Shown piece by piece: positions 15,723 through 21,673 of a stretch of 21,673 nt of DNA (position 1 is the first letter of the stretch; every line of letters begins with the position of its first letter). The position numbers and the translations under genes are program-made. The stretch covers positions 1 through 21,673 of the forward strand of contig JAPFCT010000218.1 of NCBI GenBank assembly GCA_026169575.1, read 5' to 3'. This DNA is from Faecalimonas sp. GTDB taxonomy: Bacteria > Bacillota_A > Clostridia > Lachnospirales > Lachnospiraceae. The notes below the pieces were generated by a model. The model did not search any database. It was given only the letters and a program-made list of their open reading frames with translations, and was not told where the DNA came from.

Positions 15723-16559
15723 ATGAATAAATTAGAATTAATGAAAATGGCGAATGAAATCCGCAAGGGCGCTGTGACGGCGGTTTACCATGCGAAATCA
15801 GGACATCCGGGCGGATCATTATCCGCAGCAGATATCTATACATATCTTTTCTTTGAAGAGATGAATGTTGACCCGGCAGATCCGAAAAAAGCAGACAGAG
15901 ACCGTTTTGTCTTATCGAAAGGTCACACAGCACCGGGATATTATGCGACACTTGCAAACAGAGGATTCTTCCCGGTAGAAGATCTGACAACACTTCGTCA
16001 TGTGGGATCTTATCTTCAGGGACATCCGGACATGAAGCACATTCCTGGTGTAGATATGTCAAGCGGATCTCTCGGACAGGGAATCTCAGCGGCAGTCGGA
16101 ATGGCGATCGGAGCGAAGCTTTCCGGAGAGGATTACCGTGTATACACACTTCTTGGAGACGGAGAGATCCAGGAAGGGCAGGTGTGGGAAGCAGCCATGC
16201 TTGCAGGACATAGAAAATTAGATAATTTAGTTGTGATCGTAGACAACAATGGACTTCAGATCGATGGAAATATTGCAGATGTCAATTCTCCATACCCGAT
16301 CGACAAGAAGTTTGATGCATTTAACTTCCATGTGATCAATATTGACGGACATAACTTTGACGAGATCGCAGCGGCATTTAAAGAAGCAAAAGAAGTAAAA
16401 GGAAAACCGACAGCGATCATCGCGAAGACGATCAAAGGAAAAGATGTTTCTTTCATGGAAAATGAAGCTTCCTGGCATGGAGCAGCTCCAAATGAAGAAC
16501 AGTATGCAGTGGCAATGGCAGATTTAGAGAAGGTAGGTGAAGCATTATGTCAGATGTAA
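15723..16559 (+). CDS. Transketolase, N-terminal (ThDP-binding) subunit
   Basis: First half of a split transketolase, which moves two-carbon units between sugar phosphates. I chose the ATG at 15723 (TGGAGG upstream); an in-frame ATG at 15690 lies in the -10 box and so before the predicted transcript start. The 278-residue chain has the substrate/ThDP histidines in SGHPGGS (26-32) and SKGHT (65-69), and the ThDP/Mg motif GDGEIQEG (145-152) running to NN (175-176). It lacks the pyrimidine-binding half, supplied by the next gene, whose start codon overlaps its last codons by 13 bases. The overlap suggests coupled translation in equal amounts. Confidence 0.95.
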   Translation: MNKLELMKMANEIRKGAVTAVYHAKSGHPGGSLSAADIYTYLFFEEMNVDPADPKKADRDRFVLSKGHTAPGYYATLANRGFFPVEDLTTLRHVGSYLQGHPDMKHIPGVDMSSGSLGQGISAAVGMAIGAKLSGEDYRVYTLLGDGEIQEGQVWEAAMLAGHRKLDNLVVIVDNNGLQIDGNIADVNSPYPIDKKFDAFNFHVINIDGHNFDEIAAAFKEAKEVKGKPTAIIAKTIKGKDVSFMENEASWHGAAPNEEQYAVAMADLEKVGEALCQM

Positions 16560-17488
16560 AGAGAATTGCGACAAGAGAGAGCTATGGAAAGGCATTGGTA
16601 GAATTAGGAAAGCTTCACGAAAATCTGGTTGTGCTGGATGCAGACCTTGCAGGTGCTACAAAGACAGCGATGTTCCAGAAAGAATTTCCGGAGCGTCACA
16701 TTGACTGTGGGATTGCGGAAGGAAATATGATCGGTGTTGCGGCAGGACTTGCTACAACCGGAAAGGTTCCATTTGCAAGTTCTTTCGCAATGTTTGCAGC
16801 CGGCCGTGCATTTGAGCAGGTGAGAAACTCTGTGGGGTATCCGAAGCTGAACGTGAAGATTGGCGCAACACATGCGGGAATCTCCGTGGGAGAAGACGGA
16901 GCGACACACCAGTGTAATGAGGATATCGCGCTGATGCGGACGATTCCGGGAATGGTTGTGATCAATCCTTCCGATGATGTGGAAGCAAGAGCGGCAGTTC
17001 TGGCAGCGTACGAGCACGAGGGACCAGTCTATCTTCGTTTTGGAAGACTTGCAGTTCCGGTGATCAACGATAATCCGGAATACAAGTTTGAACTTGGAAA
17101 AGGAATCGTGTTGCGCGAAGGAACGGATGTGACGATCATTGCAACCGGGCTGGAAGTATCAGAATCATTGGAAGCTGCAAAGAAATTAGAAGCAGACGGA
17201 ATCAGCGCAAAAGTGATCAATATCCATACGATCAAGCCGCTGGATGAAAAACTGGTGATCGAAGCTGCGAAAGAAACAGGAAAAGTTGTCACAGTAGAAG
17301 AACACTCTGTGATCGGCGGACTTGGAAGCGCTGTATGTGATGTACTGTCAGAACATTATCCGGTAAAAGTATTAAAGATCGGTGTAAATGATGTGTTTGG
17401 AGAATCCGGACCGGCATTAGAACTGATCAAGAAATATGAGCTGGATGCCGACAGCATTTACAAAAAAGTAAAAGCCTTTTTAGCATAA
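16547..17488 (+). CDS. Transketolase, C-terminal (pyrimidine-binding) subunit
   Basis: Second half of the split transketolase, 313 residues. It contains the Pyr domain with catalytic Glu58 (CGIAEGNMIG), which activates the ThDP aminopyrimidine, then AGISVGEDGATHQ with the substrate-binding histidines, and the C-terminal transketolase domain (from about 190, IIATGLEVSESL). The start ATG at 16547 lies within the end of the first subunit gene behind AGAAGGTAGGTG. The two subunits should form one active heterotetramer in the cytosol. No clear terminator follows before the HD-domain gene. Confidence 0.95.
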   Translation: MSDVKRIATRESYGKALVELGKLHENLVVLDADLAGATKTAMFQKEFPERHIDCGIAEGNMIGVAAGLATTGKVPFASSFAMFAAGRAFEQVRNSVGYPKLNVKIGATHAGISVGEDGATHQCNEDIALMRTIPGMVVINPSDDVEARAAVLAAYEHEGPVYLRFGRLAVPVINDNPEYKFELGKGIVLREGTDVTIIATGLEVSESLEAAKKLEADGISAKVINIHTIKPLDEKLVIEAAKETGKVVTVEEHSVIGGLGSAVCDVLSEHYPVKVLKIGVNDVFGESGPALELIKKYELDADSIYKKVKAFLA

Positions 17489-17534
17489 GCAGCAGCGGTA
17501 TAAATAGAAATGAAAATCGGTTAGAGTAGAAGCG

Positions 17535-18062
17535 ATGATCAGAAAAAGGAAGAAATATAAGAGCTGGAGGAGGAAGATCATAGAGGTACGGCAGGAATGG
17601 CAGGAGGAGTTCTGCGAGTGTGTGAGAGACATCGCGACACACCCCGTTGTACTCAGGATGAAATTATATCCTCACCACGGCAACAGTAATTGCTATGAGC
17701 ATTGTCTGCATGTCGCGTATTATAATTATCAGTGGTGCAAGTTTTTCGGTCTGGATGCCAGGTCAGCGGCGAGAGGAGCCATGCTTCATGATCTGTTTTT
17801 GTATGACTGGCATACACACCGCAGGAAGACCGGAGACCGGTTCCACGGTCTGACACATCCACGGACGGCGCTGAAAAATGCAGAAAAATTTTTTGAACTC
17901 AATAAGATCGAGAAAGATATTATCTACCGTCATATGTGGCCTGTGACATTTTTCCGTATTCCCCGCACACCGGAAGGATTTATCACAACGCTGACGGATA
18001 AATACTGCGGGGCATGTGAGACGAGTCAGAGAAAGCCAAAGCACCGGGTTGTTCTTGGATGA
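17535..18062 (+). CDS. HD-domain phosphohydrolase-like protein
   Basis: Small cytosolic metal-dependent phosphohydrolase-type protein of 175 residues. The HD pattern is visible: H56 (CYEHCLHV), H85-D86 (MLHDLFLYDWH) and D155 (TLTDKYCG). Extra His residues (H93, H95, H104, H108) crowd the site. The N-terminus is strongly basic (RKRKKYKSWRRK). The substrate is unknown; HD proteins hydrolyse nucleotides or phosphoesters. The ribosome site of the ATG at 17535 is weak, and a GTG at 17622 behind AGGAGGAG is less likely as it would cut the N-terminus. It is 46 bases after the transketolase gene and ends before a strong terminator, so it may be the last gene of that operon. Confidence 0.8.
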   Translation: MIRKRKKYKSWRRKIIEVRQEWQEEFCECVRDIATHPVVLRMKLYPHHGNSNCYEHCLHVAYYNYQWCKFFGLDARSAARGAMLHDLFLYDWHTHRRKTGDRFHGLTHPRTALKNAEKFFELNKIEKDIIYRHMWPVTFFRIPRTPEGFITTLTDKYCGACETSQRKPKHRVVLG

Positions 18063-18101
18063 TCTGCAGATAAGACCGGGAAAAAGCGACAGAGAAATAA
18101 G

Positions 18102-18146
18102 AGCGGAAGGAGAAGTACAGTTTTTGTACGATTCCTTCCGCTTTTT
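18102..18146 (+). terminator. Strong intrinsic terminator after the HD-domain gene
   Basis: AGCGGAAGGA (18102-18111) pairs with TCCTTCCGCT (18133-18142), with an inner GTACA/TGTAC stem, followed by TTTTT (18142-18146). It marks the end of the transketolase/HD transcript and isolates the cassette that follows. Confidence 0.9.
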
Positions 18147-18240
18147 GTCGAAATATTCCAGAGATCTCTCGACAACAAGTGATAAATTCGGTTGTCCATC
18201 TATGCTATGCTAGAGAAAAGATGCAGAGAGGTGAGTGAAG

Positions 18241-19395
18241 ATGGAAAGAGAGATTCCTAGAAATGTAAGACAGATAGGCAGTATCTCCGGCGGTACTAAA
18301 ATTTATGTGGAAGATTATGTAGATACATTTTTCGGACAGATTTCCGATCAGCCGGAGGAAATCAGAGGGGCGTTTCTGATCGGAGAGATGGAAGGCGGCG
18401 GACATCCGGAGTATATCTATATCAACGGCGCGATCCAGATGTATGAATTAAAGCGGGATGGAAATACATTTCAGATCACAGAGGAAACATGGAAAAATGC
18501 ATACGAAGACTGTAAGCGCTATTTTGGGGATGCCAGGATCGTTGGATGGTTCGTGAGCGCCCCGGGTCTCCCGGCAGAAATCAATGATGAGATGATCCGG
18601 ACACATGAGGCAGCTTTCCCGGACAGTCATTCGGTATTTGTCATGCGGGATCTGCGGGAGAAAGAAGATTATTTTTATGTGAATAAATTCCATGACCTGA
18701 TGAAGATGAGCGGCTACTATGTTTACTATGAGAAAAATCCTGCGATGCAGAATTATATGATCGCATCGCGCAGAAAGAACGGACTTACGGTCAGTGAGTC
18801 GGTGGAGGACAGAGCGGCGAGAAATTTCCGCAATCTGATTCGCACGAAGGGGGAGTTAGAAGATCAAAAACAATCAATTCATTTTGTACGTATCGCCAGT
18901 TCGTTTTTGATCTTAGTCATGCTGGTGATGGGGATAACAATGATGAATAATTATGATAAGATCCGAACGGTGCAAAAATCACTGGAAACACTCACAGAAT
19001 CTGCACAGTCGGAGCAGCAGGTAAAAAAAGTAAGTGTCGATCATACACCGTCGGTCGGACTGAAAAAAGATCTGGAACAGCGTGCGGCAGAAGAGAAAGA
19101 AAAGAAGGAAAAAGAGCCGGTAAAAACGAATACGGAGGTCAGGAAAACCGAACAGAGAGACCGTGAGCAGGACGCGGATACAGAAAGCTATGGAAAAGAG
19201 TTGGGAGAAAGTGATCTGGAAGAGGCAGGAGAGGGAAGTCAGGGAGATATTTATATTGTGAGAAAAGGGGATACACTTTTGTCTATCAGTAAGAAGATTT
19301 ACGGAACGGATGAAAATATTTCCTCCATCTGTAAAATGAACGGATTAAAAGAAAATGATTTTATTTATGTGGGACAGAAGCTCATCCTGCCGTAA
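18241..19395 (+). CDS. Membrane protein with degenerate JAMM/MPN-like domain and C-terminal LysM
   Basis: 384 residues from the ATG at 18241 (GAGAGGTG upstream; the GTG at 18235 is too close to it). Residues 14-150 read like an MPN (JAB/JAMM) fold: EEIRGAFLIGE (39-49) and IVGWFVSAPGL (100-110) match the E...GLMLGE and VGWYHSHPG blocks of Rpn11-type enzymes. The zinc ligands are gone: V105 and A107 replace the two His, N115 the Ser and M118 the Asp, while E40 is kept. A membrane helix (about 217-234) and a charged low-complexity stretch (about 260-335) follow, then a LysM domain (336-384; YIVRKGDTLLSISKKIYG). The MPN part is probably cytoplasmic and LysM outside. It is probably a scaffold, not a peptidase. 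It opens the cassette with DUF5711-like and CvpA genes. Confidence 0.8.
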   Translation: MEREIPRNVRQIGSISGGTKIYVEDYVDTFFGQISDQPEEIRGAFLIGEMEGGGHPEYIYINGAIQMYELKRDGNTFQITEETWKNAYEDCKRYFGDARIVGWFVSAPGLPAEINDEMIRTHEAAFPDSHSVFVMRDLREKEDYFYVNKFHDLMKMSGYYVYYEKNPAMQNYMIASRRKNGLTVSESVEDRAARNFRNLIRTKGELEDQKQSIHFVRIASSFLILVMLVMGITMMNNYDKIRTVQKSLETLTESAQSEQQVKKVSVDHTPSVGLKKDLEQRAAEEKEKKEKEPVKTNTEVRKTEQRDREQDADTESYGKELGESDLEEAGEGSQGDIYIVRKGDTLLSISKKIYGTDENISSICKMNGLKENDFIYVGQKLILP

Positions 19396-19436
19396 TGATA
19401 AAAAGAAAATTAAACGCACACCGGAAAGAAAAAGTG

Positions 19437-19445
19437 TGATATAAT
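19437..19445 (+). promoter_or_regulatory. Extended -10 promoter inside the cassette
   Basis: TG-A-TATAAT (19437-19445) is a perfect extended -10, with no clear -35. It lies 42 bases after the LysM gene and would start transcription near 19452. That rules out the in-frame ATG at 19444 as the start of the next gene. Confidence 0.6.
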
Positions 19446-19468
19446 GTACGCGGATATAAGTAAAAAAG

Positions 19469-19491
19469 CCGGGATGATGAGGAAAGCCCGG
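19469..19491 (-). terminator. Hairpin in the DUF5711 leader, terminator-like on the minus strand
   Basis: CCGGG (19469-19473) and CCCGG (19487-19491) form a stem with A-runs on both sides. On the minus strand the stem is followed by CTTTTTT, like a terminator; on the plus strand it has no T-run and may just be a leader hairpin about 20 bases before the start codon. Confidence 0.4.
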
Positions 19492-19512
19492 AAAAAAACA
19501 AAGGGGAAAACT

Positions 19513-20700
19513 ATGACTGATAAAATAAAGAAAGAATTGCATTTGACCGGATCGATGCAAAATCTGAAAGAGAAGATCAGAAAGCATAAGCTGATGAAGT
19601 GGAGGAGGATCATTACCGCAGGATTTCTCGGATTTATGATCATCTTTGGATCTTATCTGCTTCTGGAATACCGGACCTATGAGAATACGCGTGTGATACG
19701 TACTTATAAGGGAGACAGTTCAGCAGATGGAAGCTATAAGATGTTCGGTGACTTTATTTTAAAATATACAAAGGACGGGGTAGCGCTTGTCGATCAGAAA
19801 GGAAAGGAACTATGGAATCATTCTTATCAGATCAAAAATCCGATCATCGAGATCAATCATGAGATTGCGGTGATCGGGGACAGCGGCGGAAACAGCATCA
19901 TTGTGATCGACCAGAAGGGAATCAAAGGAGAGATTGAGACGACACAGCCGATCGAGAAGCTTTCTGTCTCTCAAAACGGGATTGTAGCAGCCGTGCTGAA
20001 AGATGAAGTTTCTCCAAAAGTCATGTGTTATGATTCGACGGGGAACATTTTGGTGGAAAACAAAGTGTCGGCGGCAAAGGATGGCTATCCGGTAGAAATC
20101 GCACTTTCCACCGATGGTACGACGTTGATCGTGTCTTATCTGCATGTGCAGAGCGGAGCGCTTACGTCGAATGTTGTATATTATAATTTTGGTGATGCCG
20201 GAAAAGAAAAGAAGAATAACCAGGTTTTGGCAGAAAGTTACGAAGGACAGATCGTTCCGAGTGCATTCTTTATGTATGACAATACATCAGTGCTGGTCGG
20301 CGAATCTGGATTTTATATTTACCAGGGAACAGACAAGCCGAAGATGAAAAAGGAAGTAAAATTCGACACAGAGATCAAGAGTGTATATCATACGGATAAA
20401 TATATTGGTTTTGTCCTGAAGTCCAAGAAGGAAAATGGTTATGAGATCTGTCTCTATAATCGAAAAGGACAACGGACGATGTCTAAAAATTTCCAGGGAG
20501 ACTATGCACATGTGAAGATGGCAGGGGAGACTGTGATGATGTATGACGGAGTGAATTGTTGTATTTATACGGCAAATGGGGTCAAAAAATTTGCCGGGCA
20601 GTTCCAGGACAAGATCCTTGATATCATTCCATCGGGAGGGATCAATTCCTACACGGTCATGAACATCAATGGGATTCAAAAAGTGCGTCTGGTAAAATAG
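19513..20700 (+). CDS. DUF5711-like protein: N-terminal membrane anchor with beta-propeller-like domain
   Basis: 395 residues from the ATG at 19513, which follows AAAGGGG; the upstream ATG at 19444 overlaps a -10 box. A basic cytoplasmic tail is followed by one membrane helix (about 33-52). The rest is a run of short beta repeats of the type FILKYTKDGVALVDQKGKELW, IAVIGDSGGNSIIVIDQKG and VMCYDSTGNILVENK, like PQQ/WD-type propeller blades. Such proteins are annotated as DUF5711 in Lachnospiraceae, with no function known to me. No catalytic residues are seen. The CvpA gene follows 12 bases later, so the two are co-translated. Topology would put the propeller outside. Confidence 0.85.
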   Translation: MTDKIKKELHLTGSMQNLKEKIRKHKLMKWRRIITAGFLGFMIIFGSYLLLEYRTYENTRVIRTYKGDSSADGSYKMFGDFILKYTKDGVALVDQKGKELWNHSYQIKNPIIEINHEIAVIGDSGGNSIIVIDQKGIKGEIETTQPIEKLSVSQNGIVAAVLKDEVSPKVMCYDSTGNILVENKVSAAKDGYPVEIALSTDGTTLIVSYLHVQSGALTSNVVYYNFGDAGKEKKNNQVLAESYEGQIVPSAFFMYDNTSVLVGESGFYIYQGTDKPKMKKEVKFDTEIKSVYHTDKYIGFVLKSKKENGYEICLYNRKGQRTMSKNFQGDYAHVKMAGETVMMYDGVNCCIYTANGVKKFAGQFQDKILDIIPSGGINSYTVMNINGIQKVRLVK

Positions 20701-20712
20701 GAGAGAAGAGAG

Positions 20713-21411
20713 ATGGATCAGACAAACTGGATCGCAGTCATTGTGGTGGCCATTTTCGCGGTAAGCATCTTCCATGGTTATCGAAAAGGATTTTTCAGAC
20801 TTTGTGTTTCATTTACTGTGACGATTCTGACCGTCATACTGGTGGCGATCCTCACCCCATATGCTGGAGATGCGATCATAAGATGGACAGAGATAGACGA
20901 GGTGATCAGAGAGACATGCATGGAAGCGCTTGTGCCGGAAGAGATTGCAGAAGCAGAAACGGTATCGCTTCAGAAGCAGATCAATATGATTGAACATGCA
21001 GAACTTCCGGAGTTTTTCAGAAAGATGCTTGTAGAAAATAATAACAGCGAAGTCTATGCAATGTTGGGTGTAGAACGTTTTGCAGATTATATTGCCAGTT
21101 CTGTTGCACGGATCACAATAAATGTAATGGCATTTTTAGTGACATTTATTGTGATCACGATTGTAGTAAGGATGACTTTGTTTACTTTAGATGTAGTGAC
21201 GAAGATACCCGTGGTACGCGGGATGAACCGGTGGGCGGGAGCCGGTCTGGGAATTGTGATGGGGATGATCCTGGTGTGGATATTTTTTATGTCCATCACT
21301 CTTTTCGGACATACTCCGTTTGGAACAGAGTGTTTCCGGCAGATTCAGTCCAGCCGTTTTCTGTCAGAATTATATCAGATGAATATGATCCTAAAAGGAA
21401 TCGTATTTTAA
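20713..21411 (+). CDS. CvpA-family membrane protein
   Basis: 232-residue integral membrane protein. Hydrophobic helices are near 5-20, 31-50, 131-157 and 173-198. Family marks are HGYRKGFFRL (21-30) after the first helix and RGMNRWAGAGLG (169-180) before the last. E. coli CvpA is linked to colicin V export and purF; other members are tied to envelope stress and cell-wall upkeep. A soluble insert (about 55-128) sits between helices 2 and 3. An AGGAGAGAAGAG ribosome site precedes the ATG. It closes the three-gene cassette, and its stop codon overlaps a terminator hairpin. Confidence 0.88.
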   Translation: MDQTNWIAVIVVAIFAVSIFHGYRKGFFRLCVSFTVTILTVILVAILTPYAGDAIIRWTEIDEVIRETCMEALVPEEIAEAETVSLQKQINMIEHAELPEFFRKMLVENNNSEVYAMLGVERFADYIASSVARITINVMAFLVTFIVITIVVRMTLFTLDVVTKIPVVRGMNRWAGAGLGIVMGMILVWIFFMSITLFGHTPFGTECFRQIQSSRFLSELYQMNMILKGIVF

Positions 21412-21451
21412 AGCGGGGAGGCTTTACCGAATTCGGAAAGTCTCTCCGCTT
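21411..21451 (+). terminator. Terminator hairpin of the cassette
   Basis: A 15-bp stem (21411-21425 with 21437-21451, two G-U pairs) with the loop centred on CCGAATTCGG. The U-tail is poor (TTCTTCC). Its left arm begins on the last base of the CvpA stop codon. Confidence 0.7.
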
Positions 21452-21574
21452 CTTCCGTGAATCATCTTTGATAAGAAGTCCCGCAACAAAAAATGAAAGA
21501 AGTGCCGCATTTCATATTGGCGTTTAAAAAAGCTGAAGTGAAAAGTTTATTTCCACTTTGAAAAATGAAAAAAT

Positions 21575-21619
21575 AAAAGTGGCAATTACTCTTACAAAAA
21601 GGTGTAATTGCTACTTTTT
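21575..21619. terminator. Second intrinsic terminator, bidirectional
   Basis: A 15-bp stem (21575-21589 with 21604-21618, one G-U) has an A-run before it and a T-run after it. A weaker repeat (AAGTGAAAA/TTTCCACTT) lies at about 21536-21560. The stretch 21452-21673 holds no gene I can support. Confidence 0.8.
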
Positions 21620-21640
21620 CTGTTTTATAAAGTAGAAATA

Positions 21641-21651
21641 AGTGTTACACT
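21641..21651. repeat. Short palindrome near the window end, possible operator
   Basis: AGTGT-T-ACACT is a perfect 11-base inverted repeat in AT-rich DNA beyond the last terminator. It may be the operator or promoter of a gene outside the window. I cannot name the regulator. Confidence 0.3.
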
Positions 21652-21673
21652 AAACTAAGAAAACAACAGGTTA

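Noticed and set aside
15520..16149. Minus-strand open frame of 209 codons opposite transaldolase and transketolase
   Set aside because: Shadow of the two enzymes; no protein family features.

Overview
The window looks like a chromosomal segment of a Gram-positive, anaerobic Clostridia member, most likely a Lachnospiraceae. Pointers are the dnaX-ybaB-recR cluster, a transketolase split into two overlapping genes, a SEC-C-tagged type I methionine aminopeptidase, a UMF1-family transporter, a DUF5711-type protein, a CwlD-type amidase and MecA. Shine-Dalgarno sites are strong, base composition is moderately AT-rich and the -35/-10 boxes are classical. The genus cannot be fixed by eye. I saw no tRNA, rRNA, CRISPR array, transposase, IS end or phage gene.

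Layout. (1) 1-1865: the 3' part of a hybrid histidine kinase whose N-terminus resembles the last membrane helix of a PTS EIIC permease. Stops lie just upstream, so it is broken or truncated at its 5' end. (2) 1926-3312: mecA on the minus strand, a divergent promoter pair, a leader with promoter and Shine-Dalgarno but no convincing ORF, and a 73-residue orphan protein. (3) 3438-6042: a membrane-anchored SH3-like/GH18 protein and the amidase CwlD, with a terminator-like hairpin over the cwlD start. (4) 6128-11034, minus strand: a chemotaxis receptor, a UMF1 transporter, a zinc phospholipase C-like protein and methionine aminopeptidase. (5) 11078-18062, plus strand: 6-phosphofructokinase with a structured leader, dnaX-ybaB-recR, transaldolase, the two transketolase halves and an HD-domain protein. 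(6) 18241-21411: a membrane-protein cassette made of a catalytically dead JAMM/MPN-like domain with TM helix and LysM, a DUF5711-like beta-propeller and a CvpA-family protein. The window ends in two hairpins and a short palindrome, possibly the control region of the next gene.

How they fit together. Regions 4-5 are central housekeeping: N-terminal Met removal, glycolysis, the non-oxidative pentose phosphate branch, clamp loading and RecFOR repair. Region 3 is peptidoglycan remodelling; GH18 enzymes plus CwlD are typical of spore-cortex metabolism, but sporulation is inferred only. Region 6 is the best candidate for something undescribed: three membrane-associated proteins, one carrying a JAMM fold that has lost its zinc ligands and is joined to a cell-wall-binding LysM domain.
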